Shown here: positions 1 to 8,049 of the stretch, piece after piece | Numbering within the stretch: the first letter of the stretch is position 1 | Layout of the letters: each line of letters starts with the position of its first letter | Source of the DNA: Mycolicibacterium sp. P1-18 | GTDB lineage: Bacteria; Actinomycetota; Actinomycetes; Mycobacteriales; Mycobacteriaceae | DNA length: 64,000 nucleotides | Assembly: GCF_008329535.1 (NCBI RefSeq) | Contig: NZ_NPKR01000008.1 | Coordinates: 124,001-188,000, forward strand | Reading direction: 5' to 3' | Notes under the pieces: model-generated | What the model was told of the DNA's origin: nothing | Seen by the model: only the letters and a program-made list of their open reading frames with translations | Databases searched by the model: none | Position numbers and translations under genes: made by a program

Positions 1-150
1 GGCGTCGGATCGCGCCGTGACCCCGGGGACGAAGCCGAGCACGCCGAGGACGAGGAACACCGCACCGACCGCCACGGCGGCGTGCTGCACCGGCGCGCGG
101 TCCCAACTCGGGGCTGCGGCCGGAGTGCCTTGGGATCCTGGTGTCGCCAT
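1..150 (-). CDS. DUF4383 membrane protein, N-terminal part
   Basis: The gene enters from the left edge, so only its first 50 codons are visible, starting at the ATG at 150. After about 20 hydrophilic residues comes a hydrophobic segment (residues 24-46, with VGAVFLVLGVLGFVPG) that matches the first membrane helix and glycine/proline turn of actinobacterial DUF4383 proteins. These are small, roughly four-helix membrane proteins of unknown function, often stress-induced in mycobacteria. The C-terminal three quarters lie outside the window. No clear promoter is seen in the short gap before the next gene. Confidence 0.75.
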   Translation of the reverse strand, partial: MATPGSQGTPAAAPSWDRAPVQHAAVAVGAVFLVLGVLGFVPGVTARSDA

Positions 151-204
151 GTGGCACCAGTAGCCGCTCGGACGGCGGTGAAACTCATCGGTCGTCGGTG
201 GCTG

Positions 205-711
205 CTACCGCGGTGTCGTCTCGGTGAACGCCACGACCGGTATGCGCCGACCGCCGGCCATCCGTTCGTAGTCGGCGTAGTTCGGCACGAACTGCTTGGC
301 GAGGTTGAACAACCGGTCGCGTTCGGCACCGGTCGTCTCCTCGGCGACGAAGGTTCCCGTGTAGCCGCGCGCCGAGAGCGTGACGCGGGGATGGGCCTTG
401 ACGTTGTGGTACCAGGCGGGGTGGCGTTCACCGCCGTAGTTCGATGCGACCGTGATCACCCGCCCACCGTCGGTGAAGTACGTCAGCGGCGTGCTGCGCT
501 GCTTGCCGGTCTTCGCGCCGGTGTGGGTGAGCAGCACCTCTGGGAGCACCACCGACATCGAGACGTGCCCGTTGGTCAACCTGATGACGGCGCGGTCGAC
601 GCGCCAGCCGTAGCGCTTGAGGAACCGTCGCGCGACATCGGTGTTCATCAGCTTGGCGCCTGCTTTGAACAGCGGCGACGGTGCCGTCGGCTCGACCTCG
701 GGGATGCCCAT
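205..711 (-). CDS. Deazaflavin-dependent nitroreductase family protein (Ddn-like)
   Basis: This 168-residue protein matches the F420-dependent nitroreductase/Ddn family (split beta-barrel). These use reduced coenzyme F420 to reduce quinones, nitro compounds or other electrophiles, often at the membrane. Typical features are VLLTHTGAKTGKQRSTPL (about residues 70-87), then RVITVASNYGG, HPAWYHNVKAHPRV and a C-terminal PNYADYERMAGGRRIPVVAF. The frame stays open upstream to 927, but that extension has no family similarity. I therefore start at the ATG at 711, which gives the usual family length; its ribosome-binding site is weak. Substrate specificity cannot be inferred. Confidence 0.85.
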   Translation of the reverse strand: MGIPEVEPTAPSPLFKAGAKLMNTDVARRFLKRYGWRVDRAVIRLTNGHVSMSVVLPEVLLTHTGAKTGKQRSTPLTYFTDGGRVITVASNYGGERHPAWYHNVKAHPRVTLSARGYTGTFVAEETTGAERDRLFNLAKQFVPNYADYERMAGGRRIPVVAFTETTPR

Positions 712-794
712 GCCTGGCGACGGTATCCCAGCGAGGTGCGCCCGGGCCGTGCGCTCGGCGCGAATGGGGGCACGGCATCCGTTGCCGGTTTCGT

Positions 795-819
795 GTTTCG
801 ACCGGTTTTCGCTGGGAAC
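795..819 (+). promoter_or_regulatory. SigF-type promoter for the EAL-DICT gene
   Basis: GTTT at 795-798, a 15-bp spacer and GGGAAC at 814-819 fit the mycobacterial SigF pattern (GTTT-N15-17-GGGWA). The -10 element lies about 42 bp before the start codon at 861 on the same strand. This is a pattern match only. Confidence 0.55.
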
Positions 820-860
820 GGTAGTTTGCAGGGGAGCGCATTGGCGAAGGGGTGGCGGGT

Positions 861-2153
861 ATGTCCGTGGAGGTTCGTGACACCGGCGCGAGTACCCGGC
901 CGCGACAGAAGCACGGTCGTGCCTCACCCGGTCAGGTGGACGCCGCCATCCGGGGCGTGGGTCTGTCGTCGGCGTTTCAGCCGATCGTGGCGCTACCCGA
1001 CGGAACCGTCGTGGGTTTCGAGGCGTTGGCCCGGTGGCCGGCGTCGACCGGCTTGGGCCCGCAGGCGGTCTTCGCCCAGGCGGAGGCGCTCGACCGCGTC
1101 GACGAGCTGGACCGGTTGTGCATCGACACCGCCATCACGGGAGCCCTTGACCACGGGCTAACGCGAAAAGCGTTGCTGTGCATCAATTGCGAACCGTCGA
1201 GCACGATGGCCGACACTGGGCAGAACGAGTTGCTCAAGCGCGGGCGCTCAGAACTGCAACTGATGTTCGAACTGACCGAACGGAGCCTGCTCGCGCATCC
1301 TCGCGCATTGCTGGCGAAGGTTGCCGCGCTGCGCGGCGACGGTTTCGGGATCGCACTGGACGACGTAGGGGCACACCCTGATTCGCTGGCTCTGTTGGAC
1401 GTGATTGCGCCCGACGTGGTGAAGCTGGACATGGGTTTGGTTCAGTCGCAGCCAGACGACGCGCAGGCACGGACGCTGTCGGCGGTATTGGCCCACCACG
1501 AGCGCAGTGGGGCGGTGATTCTGGCCGAGGGCATCGAAACCGAGGAGCACCTGGAGCAGGCGCTGGCCGTGGGAGCCACCCTGGGTCAGGGCTACAAGTT
1601 CGGCCGCCCGGGCGCATTGGACCACTACCCGCTGGCGGCTGGCTGGTCGCTGCCCGTTCGGCCGCCGAGCCGTGCAATCGCGTTTGGATCACCGTTCGAC
1701 CTGGTTCGAGATCGCGCGACGATACGTACCGGCAGGAAGCAGACCCTGACGGCATTCTCCCGGCACATCGAAAGCCAGGCCCACGACTCGACCGATACGC
1801 CAATCCTGTTGACGGCGTTGCAGCATGCCAAGCACTTCACCGGGCGTACCCGACGGGCGTACCGCGACCTTGCCGGGCGTTCGTCGATGGTCGCGGTCTT
1901 CGGAGCGAACATGCCCGCCGACTTCGGCTCCGGGGTGCGAGGAGTGGCGCTGGAGTCCACCGACGCATTGGCCAAGGAATGGACCGTGTTGGCGTTGGGG
2001 CCCCACCTGGCCGCGGCGTTGATCGCCCGCGAGCACGATGACGACGGGGAAGAGACCCGGCGCGACGGAGACCGGCGGTTCGACTTCGTCATCACCTACG
2101 ATCGCGCCATCGTGACGGCGGCTGCGTGCAACCTGTTGGCGCGGGTGCCCTAG
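861..2153 (+). CDS. EAL domain protein with C-terminal DICT sensory domain
   Basis: A 430-residue cytoplasmic protein, probably a c-di-GMP phosphodiesterase. The EAL domain (about residues 35-255) keeps the catalytic set: EALARW near residue 54, the Asn in CINCEP, FELTER, the Asp pair in ALDDVG, the Lys in VKLDM, LAEGIET and GQGYKFG. The usual DDFGTG loop is changed to DDVGAH, which may affect metal binding or dimer regulation. The C-terminal 160 residues match DICT, a domain linked to diguanylate cyclases and two-component systems and proposed to sense light or redox. There is no GGDEF domain. I chose the ATG at 861 over an in-frame GTG at 852 because GAAGGGG lies about 9 bp upstream. Confidence 0.88.
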   Translation: MSVEVRDTGASTRPRQKHGRASPGQVDAAIRGVGLSSAFQPIVALPDGTVVGFEALARWPASTGLGPQAVFAQAEALDRVDELDRLCIDTAITGALDHGLTRKALLCINCEPSSTMADTGQNELLKRGRSELQLMFELTERSLLAHPRALLAKVAALRGDGFGIALDDVGAHPDSLALLDVIAPDVVKLDMGLVQSQPDDAQARTLSAVLAHHERSGAVILAEGIETEEHLEQALAVGATLGQGYKFGRPGALDHYPLAAGWSLPVRPPSRAIAFGSPFDLVRDRATIRTGRKQTLTAFSRHIESQAHDSTDTPILLTALQHAKHFTGRTRRAYRDLAGRSSMVAVFGANMPADFGSGVRGVALESTDALAKEWTVLALGPHLAAALIAREHDDDGEETRRDGDRRFDFVITYDRAIVTAAACNLLARVP

Positions 2154-2187
2154 GCCCTCGGCTCCTCGACCGGTCGGCCCGGGGACC

Positions 2188-2337
2188 TCAGTCGGTCTCG
2201 TTGGCGTCACCGGGGTGGGGCACGTTGTCGTCGTCGACGTAGGCCGCATGCTCGGTGTCGACTCCGTCGTGGTCGCGCGGACCTTCGTTGGATCCGGTGG
2301 TCTCGACTGCGTCGGCGGCGTCACTGGGCATCGTCAC
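2188..2337 (-). CDS. Small acidic hypothetical protein (49 aa)
   Basis: A short gene supported by a strong ribosome-binding site: AGGAGG lies about 8 bp before the GTG at 2337. The product is very acidic and disordered looking (MTMPSDAADAVETTGSNEGP at the start, many Asp, Glu, Asn and Pro) and ends in DANETD. It has no membrane segment or known motif. It converges with the EAL-DICT gene and lies head to head with an SDR remnant. Similar small acidic proteins are common and uncharacterised in mycobacteria. The function is unknown. Confidence 0.55.
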   Translation of the reverse strand: MTMPSDAADAVETTGSNEGPRDHDGVDTEHAAYVDDDNVPHPGDANETD

Positions 2338-2503
2338 TGCGTGTCCTCCTGGTAACCCGCCGGGCTCGTCCCGCCGGGTGTGTGTCGGTAGTGGGATGCC
2401 CCGTCCACGCTGCGCCGAACCACCCGTATCGCGGGCACTGTGGAAGCCGTTGCACGTGGGTGGGTGTGGCGGGGTTACCCAGCCGCGGACGGGCCCACCT
2501 ACC

Positions 2504-2857
2504 GTGGCCGAACTCGCGCCCCTCGGGATCAAGGTGACGGTGGTGGAACCCGGGTCGTTCTGCACCGACTTCCTCGCGCACGGCGATCAGCGACGACCGG
2601 GGAGTCCCGTCGACGCCTACGCCGCGACAGTTGGTGCGCTGCAGGGGTTGATCGACGCCAACGACGGTCTGCAGCCGGGGGATCCGGCCAAGGCGGTGGC
2701 GGCGATCCGGGCCCTGGCGGAGGCCGACGACCCGCCCTTGCGGTTGCCGCTGGGCAGCGACAGCCTCGCGCTGTTCGAGCAGAAGGCCACTGCGCTGCGC
2801 GAGACCGCCGACGCCGAGCGATCCCGAGCCTCGGCTACCGACTACGCATCGGCGTGA
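2504..2857 (+). pseudogene. C-terminal remnant of a short-chain dehydrogenase
   Basis: The 117 codons from the GTG at 2504 read as the end of a classical SDR: ELAPLGIKVTVVEPGSF is the strand after the YxxxK helix, and PGDPAKAVAAIRALAEADD with LRLPLGSDSLALF is the usual C-terminal region. The nucleotide-binding Gly-rich motif, the catalytic Ser and the YxxxK are all missing. Sequence upstream of 2504 has no SDR similarity and overlaps the promoter region of the small acidic gene. I read this as a 5'-deleted gene with a C-terminus that is still conserved. Confidence 0.7.
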
Positions 2858-2875
2858 GGCTTTGCGGACTCTCCG

Positions 2876-3292
2876 TCAGGCCTGGTCGTTGTTCTTGTAC
2901 TCACCCCAGCCGTGGACGCGGTCGACGTCGATGAGGGCGCTCACCCGCGCGCGGTCTCGCCGAGGGTAGGGCTTGCCCTGGTAGTGCTGCGACACCGCGT
3001 CGATGTCGACCATGCCCTCGTCGTCGTAGATCTCCACCACGCGGCCGATGAGGGTGATGTGGGTGTACCAACTGGCTTCGTCGAGGACGGTGAGTGACAC
3101 TCGCGGATCCTTGCGCATGTGTCCCAGGCGCTTTCGGCCGACGTCCATGTTGACCAGGATCTGATCGCCCCGCAGCAGGTACCACGTCGCGGCGGACACC
3201 GGCTGTCCGTCGCTGCGGACCGTGCTGATGACCGCGGGGTTGGGCTTGGCCAGCATGGCCCGTTCGGCGTCCGTCAGGTTCGTCGATGGCAT
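2876..3292 (-). CDS. PPOX-class F420-dependent oxidoreductase
   Basis: A 138-residue split beta-barrel protein of the pyridoxamine-5'-phosphate-oxidase-like group that in mycobacteria usually binds F420. The family signature is clear: early MLAKPNPAVISTVRSDGQP, then ATWYLLRGDQILVNMD, then GHMRKDPRVSLTVLD and a C-terminal YQGKPYPRRDRARV. Such enzymes reduce unsaturated or quinone-like substrates with F420H2, and some only bind the cofactor. The gene stands alone and converges with the SDR remnant. The physiological substrate is unknown. Confidence 0.85.
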   Translation of the reverse strand: MPSTNLTDAERAMLAKPNPAVISTVRSDGQPVSAATWYLLRGDQILVNMDVGRKRLGHMRKDPRVSLTVLDEASWYTHITLIGRVVEIYDDEGMVDIDAVSQHYQGKPYPRRDRARVSALIDVDRVHGWGEYKNNDQA

Positions 3293-3321
3293 CGTCGTGT
3301 TCTCCTTCTCGTTCGTGGACC

Positions 3322-3441
3322 TCAGAGCCGAAGCAGGCGCTTGGCGTTCTCATACCCAATCTTGTGGCGGTCGGCTTCGGAGATTCCGCACGACTCGAAC
3401 CACTCGGATGCCGCGGCCATGGATTCGTCCACCGACGTCAG
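3322..3441 (-). pseudogene. C-terminal tail of an amidohydrolase (remnant)
   Basis: About 38 codons after the WYL gene read DESMAAASEWFESCGISEADRHKIGYENAKRLLRL in two overlapping segments. This is the typical last helix pair of TIM-barrel amidohydrolase-2 proteins, ending in a G-x-x-N-A-x-R-L motif and then a stop at 3322. None of the barrel or metal-binding part is present: the segment starts inside the 3' end of the WYL regulator gene. It looks like what is left after a deletion joined the two genes. Confidence 0.55.
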
Positions 3442-4130
3442 CCGAGCCGCCGGGTGCGCCACCGCGACAGATCGTCGTCCAGCACCGCAGGATTGCGTTC
3501 GGGAAACACCTCGCCGGTCATCTCCAGGTGCCGGATGCGGTCGAGGTGAAATCCGCGGATGCCCTCGCGCAACCGACACCATCCGACGAACATCCACGAA
3601 TCACCCCCGCGCAGCAGACCCATCGCCTCCACGTCACGGGTGGTGTGGGTCTCGCCGTCCTCGGACGAGTACTCCACGTGCACGACCCGGCGCGCGGCAA
3701 TCGCCTCGGGAATCAGCGAGACCGCCGCCTCCGACGGCGATTGGGAGTCGATGACGAACATCGACGCCAACGCCTCGTCGACCGGCGCGAGTTGGTCCTC
3801 GCGGCTGATCGCGAGGACCTTCGCCCTCGCGCGCCGCGCCGCCGCACCGTAGGGCGAAGTCTCCAGTAAGCCAAGCCCCGCGAGTACCGCCAGCGACTCC
3901 GGCACCGTGAGGTTCAGTGGCGGCAGGGAGTGTTCGCGCAGAATCGAATACCCGCCCGTCGTCCCGTAATCGGCATAGATCGGAACCCCGGCGAGCTGGA
4001 GGGACTGGACGTCGCGTTCGATCGTGCGCTTCGACACCTCGAACTCCTCGGAGAGCCGAGCGGCCGACACCGGCCGGCGCGATCCCCGAAGTAGGTCGAC
4101 CAGCGCGTACAGCCGCTCGGCTCTCCTCAT
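3438..4130 (-). CDS. YafY-type HTH regulator with WYL domain
   Basis: A 230-residue DNA-binding regulator. The N-terminal winged helix (residues 1-65, with SAARLSEEFEVSKRTIERDVQSL) is followed by a WYL domain (about 130-200, including VHVEYSSEDGE, SWMFVGWCRLREGIRGFHLDRI). WYL domains bind small ligands or nucleic acid and often control nearby genes. At 230 residues it is shorter than WYL regulators of about 320 aa that carry the C-terminal WCX extension, and its 3' end runs into an amidohydrolase remnant, so a C-terminal loss is possible. It is 18 bp downstream of the NTF2-like gene and may be cotranscribed with it. Confidence 0.85.
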   Translation of the reverse strand: MRRAERLYALVDLLRGSRRPVSAARLSEEFEVSKRTIERDVQSLQLAGVPIYADYGTTGGYSILREHSLPPLNLTVPESLAVLAGLGLLETSPYGAAARRARAKVLAISREDQLAPVDEALASMFVIDSQSPSEAAVSLIPEAIAARRVVHVEYSSEDGETHTTRDVEAMGLLRGGDSWMFVGWCRLREGIRGFHLDRIRHLEMTGEVFPERNPAVLDDDLSRWRTRRLG

Positions 4131-4148
4131 GCTGTGAGTCTCCCGGTC

Positions 4149-4553
4149 TCAGGTGCGATGCGTGCGCGTCCCGGTCGTGGACCAGACCTCGCGGATCAAA
4201 CCGTCCTCGGTGAAGTCGAAGACGTCGATCCCACCCGCGGCGACATCACCGTCCCGAACGTTCCACAGCATTCGCCCGTGTGCGCCGTCCACGGCCCGCG
4301 CGATCTCGGAGAACACCACATTGGGATGCAGCGCGCGATACCGATTCAGGAACCGGGCGAAACTCTCTGCGCCCAGCACGTCGTCGCCCGGGTTCGAGCC
4401 GTCCGCCTCGGAGATCAAGAAGTGAATCCTGAAGTCGTCGCTGCAGATTCGTCGCGCGATCTCACCGTCGGTGTTCCACATCTCCAACCACACCGCGAGT
4501 GCGGCATCCGCAGCGGCCGAGTTCGTTTCCGTTGTCATCGTGTCTTCGTTCAT
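4149..4553 (-). CDS. NTF2-like/SnoaL-type protein
   Basis: A 134-residue protein of the nuclear-transport-factor-2-like fold (SnoaL-like), with an early ALAVWLEMWNTDGEIARRIC helix and C-terminal strands GRMLWNVRDGDVAAGGIDVFDF and GLIREVWSTTG. These folds serve as isomerases, hydrolases or ligand-binding partners, and sequence alone does not say which. The ATG at 4553 is preceded by GAGG at a good distance, while a GTG at 4571 lacks one. The gene lies just upstream of the WYL regulator on the same strand, so the two are probably one transcript. Confidence 0.7.
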   Translation of the reverse strand: MNEDTMTTETNSAAADAALAVWLEMWNTDGEIARRICSDDFRIHFLISEADGSNPGDDVLGAESFARFLNRYRALHPNVVFSEIARAVDGAHGRMLWNVRDGDVAAGGIDVFDFTEDGLIREVWSTTGTRTHRT

Positions 4554-4613
4554 GACGCCAGCCTCGGACACCGCCGCGACAACGGTATGTCGGTGTTCGC
4601 GTCGCAGGGACGG

Positions 4614-5384
4614 TCAGTGTGCCTGACCGGTGCTGGCCGAGGTGCCGCCGTCCACGGCCAACCAGGCGCCCGTCACGTACGCCGCGTCGTCGCTGGCGAG
4701 GAAGAGCACGGCGGGCGCGATGTCAGCAGGTTGACCCGGGCGGCCGAGCGCGATCCGGTTGACCGCGGCCGCCAACGCCTTCTCGTCGTCTTCGATGTCC
4801 TTGGTGAGGTCGGTGATCGTCAGCGCGGGCGCCACGGCGTTGAAGCGAACGCCGCGGGGGCCGTAGTCCAGGGCAAGGGACTGCACGAAGTTCATGATGG
4901 CGGCCTTGGTGGCGTTGTAGGCGGCCTGGCCCCAGTCTCCCCGCAATCCGGACACCGAACCGACCACCACGACGTTGCCGCCCGACTGTTCGAGCGGGCC
5001 GACGCAGTGACGGACCACGTGGACGAAGCCGTCGATGTTGGTGCTGCGGATCGATTCCCACTGGTCGAGTGACATGTCGCCGAAGGGCCCGTTGAAGTAG
5101 GCCGCGGCGTTGTTGACGAGGACGTCCAGCGCGCCGAACCGGTCGACGACCGCGTCGACCATCGCCTTGACCGACGCGTCGTCGGTGACGTCCGCCTCGA
5201 TCGCGAGTGTGCGTTCTTCGGGACGGCCTGCGAGGACGGCGTCGAGCTTGTCGCGTCGCCGCCCGCTGATCGCTACGTTCGCGCCGTTGTCCAGGAACGC
5301 CTCGGCGATTGCCCGCCCGATGCCGGAACCGCCGCCGGTGATCAGGACCGTCTTCCCCGTGAAGGCGTAGTCGTTCACCGTCAT
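4614..5384 (-). CDS. SDR family oxidoreductase
   Basis: A complete 256-residue classical short-chain dehydrogenase. It has the cofactor motif TGGGSGIG (residues 17-24), NNAA at about 91-94, the catalytic Ser in VVVGSVSG, YNATK (Tyr and Lys of the active site), and the C-terminal AAYVTGAWLAVDGGTS. An Arg-rich segment after the second beta strand (SGRRRDK) suggests NADP(H) preference. It is a single gene on its strand with no catabolic partners nearby, so the substrate cannot be inferred. Confidence 0.88.
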   Translation of the reverse strand: MTVNDYAFTGKTVLITGGGSGIGRAIAEAFLDNGANVAISGRRRDKLDAVLAGRPEERTLAIEADVTDDASVKAMVDAVVDRFGALDVLVNNAAAYFNGPFGDMSLDQWESIRSTNIDGFVHVVRHCVGPLEQSGGNVVVVGSVSGLRGDWGQAAYNATKAAIMNFVQSLALDYGPRGVRFNAVAPALTITDLTKDIEDDEKALAAAVNRIALGRPGQPADIAPAVLFLASDDAAYVTGAWLAVDGGTSASTGQAH

Positions 5385-5675
5385 GCTCGCTCCTACCGGT
5401 CGATGGGCACTTCAACGTACTCCCGCGAGATGGATGGGGGCAGGCTCGGGCGGCCGGGGAGTGCCCGCAAAACCACGGCGGTGGACCGCGGGCACGACGC
5501 TCGACGCAGGCTTCACCGCCGATAGACGGCGTGAATCACGACCAATGTCGCAGTGGCAAAAGCGTTGCAGCGCATGATAACCAACGTGAATGACGCCGTC
5601 GGCGCCGTAACCTTCCGGAAACCTCGACACGCCGTATAGCTTTTCTCGAATGGGTTTCTCAACCGGGCGGGTGTC

Positions 5676-6227
5676 GTGACCGAACCGTCCGTGACGTCCA
5701 TCTCGCCGGCCACGGCGGAGCCGCCCGCGCCGAGTCGGTCACCGTGGTACGTCAGTGCTGCTCCGCCTCGTCAGCGGCTGGGAGTCATCGCCGTCGAGAC
5801 CGTCGCGAGCCTCGTGGCCCTCGCCATCGTCGGGGCGCTGACGGTCGTCACTCGTGACCCCTGGTTGATACCGCCGTTCGCGGCGAGCATGGCGTTGGTC
5901 GTGGGCGGCGCACACTTCCCACTGGCGCAGCCCCGCAACGTCATCGGTGGGCACGCGGCGTCGGCGACGGTCGGCGTGCTCGTCGGTCTGATCGGTCTCG
6001 ACGTCCTCTGGGCGGGCGCGCTTGCCGGGGCATTGGCTCTCGGCACGATGAAGCTGTTGCGGATGTCGCATTCCCCGGCCGCCGCCACCGCGATGATCGC
6101 GGTCGTCCCCGTCATCCCCCGATGGGAGTTCGTCGTCCTGGTGGGATCCGCCGCGGTGATCATGGTCGCGGTGGGCCTGGTGGGCAACAAGGTCAACGGG
6201 GTTCGATACCCGCACTATTGGTGGTGA
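5676..6227 (+). CDS. HPP family integral membrane protein
   Basis: A 183-residue protein with a Pro/Ser-rich cytosolic N-terminus and about five hydrophobic helices. It carries the HPP-family core: PWLIPPFAASMALVVGG, then PLAQPRNVIGGHAASATVG, then MSHSPAAATAMIAVV. Some plant and cyanobacterial HPP proteins transport nitrite across membranes, but bacterial members are mostly untested. The start is a GTG at 5676. The 291 bp upstream hold no gene I can support and are less GC-rich just before the start, as expected for a promoter. Confidence 0.85.
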   Translation: MTEPSVTSISPATAEPPAPSRSPWYVSAAPPRQRLGVIAVETVASLVALAIVGALTVVTRDPWLIPPFAASMALVVGGAHFPLAQPRNVIGGHAASATVGVLVGLIGLDVLWAGALAGALALGTMKLLRMSHSPAAATAMIAVVPVIPRWEFVVLVGSAAVIMVAVGLVGNKVNGVRYPHYWW

Positions 6228-6248
6228 CGGTGGGGGAGGGCGGTCGAC

Positions 6249-7094
6249 TCACCCGAGGCCGTCGACCAGTTTCACCGTGCCCTCGCCGTCGTCGCTGGTG
6301 CGCCGGGCGAGAAACCACATGACACCCGAGACGCCGAGGGCGACGACGACGAACATCAGCGTCGAGATGGCGTTCACCGCCGGGGTGACGCCGAACCGGA
6401 CGTCGTTGAACACCGCCATCGGCCAGGTCTCGCTGTCACCGGAGGCGGTGAACACCGACACGACGTAGTCGTCGAAGGACATGGTGAACGCAAGCAACCC
6501 GCCGGCGAGGATCGCCGGTGCCAGCCGTGGCAGTGTCACCTGACGGAAGGTCGACACCGGGCCGGCGCCAAGGTCGAAGCTGGCCTCCTCCAGCGAGGAT
6601 CCCATGCCGGTGAACCGCGCGCGGACGATCAAGACCACGACGGCCGAACTCCACACGACGTGGCCGATGAGGATGGTCTTCCATCCCAGCGACGGGAACA
6701 GGGCGACGTTCTCGTGCGCACGGACGAAGAACATGCGGGACGCAACGGCGATGACGATCTCGGGCACCACCAGGGTCAGGAACACCAACGCGCTGAAGGG
6801 CACACTCCACCGCGACCGGGTGCGGCCGAGTGCCAGCGCGGCGGCCGTTCCGAGCAGTGTCGCGCAGATGGCGTTCAGCGTCGCGATCTTCAGGGACAGT
6901 TCGAGCGCGCCGACGTAGCGATCGGATCGGAAGGCTGCGGCGAACCAGCGCGTGGAGAACCCCGTCCAGATCGACACGTCTCGACTCGCGTTGAAGGCGT
7001 ACACGACGACGACGGCGATCGGCAGGTACAGGAACAGCAGGACGGCGATTCCCCACCCGGAGAGGATCCGCTTGCGCGTGGTGGCGTCAGGCAC
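6249..7094 (-). CDS. potC: Spermidine/putrescine-type ABC permease (PotC-like)
   Basis: A 281-residue inner-membrane permease with six predicted helices. The cytoplasmic EAA loop reads EEASFDLGAGPVSTFRQVTL (about residues 176-195), the contact site for the ATPase. The family is type I ABC importers for polyamines and related cations. It is the last gene of the potA-D-B-C operon and overlaps potB by 8 bp. The sequence includes the family-typical SFDDYVVSVFTAS segment. Transport of polyamines is inferred from family and from the linked amine oxidoreductase; other amines are possible. Confidence 0.85.
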   Translation of the reverse strand: MPDATTRKRILSGWGIAVLLFLYLPIAVVVVYAFNASRDVSIWTGFSTRWFAAAFRSDRYVGALELSLKIATLNAICATLLGTAAALALGRTRSRWSVPFSALVFLTLVVPEIVIAVASRMFFVRAHENVALFPSLGWKTILIGHVVWSSAVVVLIVRARFTGMGSSLEEASFDLGAGPVSTFRQVTLPRLAPAILAGGLLAFTMSFDDYVVSVFTASGDSETWPMAVFNDVRFGVTPAVNAISTLMFVVVALGVSGVMWFLARRTSDDGEGTVKLVDGLG

Positions 7095-8049
7095 CGAACT
7101 GCTCCTCCTTCACCGCGGAAACCAGGTACAGGATGACGAACACCGACAGCAGGGCCATCAGCCCGAGCGCGACCGCAGACCCGAACGGCCAATTCGAGGC
7201 GCCGATGAACTGACCCTGAATCACGTTGCCGATGAACAGGAATCGCCCGCCGCCGAGGATCTCCGGGATGACGTACTCCCCGGCCATCGGGATGAACACC
7301 AGCAGCGTGCCCGCCAGCATGCCGGGCCTGGTCAACGGAAGGGTGACCTCCCGAAACGCCTTCCACGGCGTCGCCCCCAGGTCGAGTGCGGCGTCGACGA
7401 GCGTCCAATCCATGCGTTCCAGTGCGGCATAGGCGGGTAGGACGAACAACGGGAGGTAGCCGTAGACGAGCCCGATCAGCACCGCCTTCCACGTGAAGAG
7501 GATGTCGAGGCCGAGGGCACCGGCGAACGATCCGTCTCCGTCCAGGATGATCTTCCAGGCGAACGTCCGAATCAGGAACGACGTCCAGAACGGCACGATC
7601 ACCAGCAGCAGAAGCAGGTTTTTGCGACCCGGGCTGACGTGTCGCGCCATCCAGTACGCCAGGGGAAAGCCGACGACGACGGTGGCGAGCGTTCCGACCG
7701 CCGCCATCGCGAACGTCTGGACGAAGACGTTCACGTAGAGGGCGTCGAGCACCTGCCTGAGCGAGTCGGTGTAGAAGCCGTAGACGATCTGGTCGCCGGC
7801 GAAGCTGGTCGCCTGGCGGGCCAGTGCGAAGGCCCCCAGAATCAGCAGTGGCGCAACGAAGAACAACAGGTAGTAGCCCAGCAGCGGTCCGGCCAGCCAC
7901 GCGGGGTAACGCGGCCCGAACGACGGCAGGCGATGGCGGCGGGCGTCGGGTCTGCGGGCGCGGGGGAGAGTGGTCTCGCGAGTTTCCGTGCCTTCGGGTG
8001 TGGTCACGGCGGCGGCCACGTCCCCGTCGTCGAGGCGCGGCGTGCTCAC
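7087..8049 (-). CDS. potB: Spermidine/putrescine-type ABC permease (PotB-like)
   Basis: A 320-residue permease with six predicted helices after a charged N-terminus of about 50 residues. The EAA-type loop (VDAALDLGATPWKAFREVTL) and the IPMAGEYVIPEILGG segment are typical of PotB proteins. I start it at the GTG at 8049 because that codon overlaps the stop of potD by 4 bp (GTGA), the usual translational coupling; the frame is open much further upstream only because it crosses potD. The protein pairs with PotC to form the importer channel. Confidence 0.87.
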   Translation of the reverse strand: MSTPRLDDGDVAAAVTTPEGTETRETTLPRARRPDARRHRLPSFGPRYPAWLAGPLLGYYLLFFVAPLLILGAFALARQATSFAGDQIVYGFYTDSLRQVLDALYVNVFVQTFAMAAVGTLATVVVGFPLAYWMARHVSPGRKNLLLLLVIVPFWTSFLIRTFAWKIILDGDGSFAGALGLDILFTWKAVLIGLVYGYLPLFVLPAYAALERMDWTLVDAALDLGATPWKAFREVTLPLTRPGMLAGTLLVFIPMAGEYVIPEILGGGRFLFIGNVIQGQFIGASNWPFGSAVALGLMALLSVFVILYLVSAVKEEQFGA

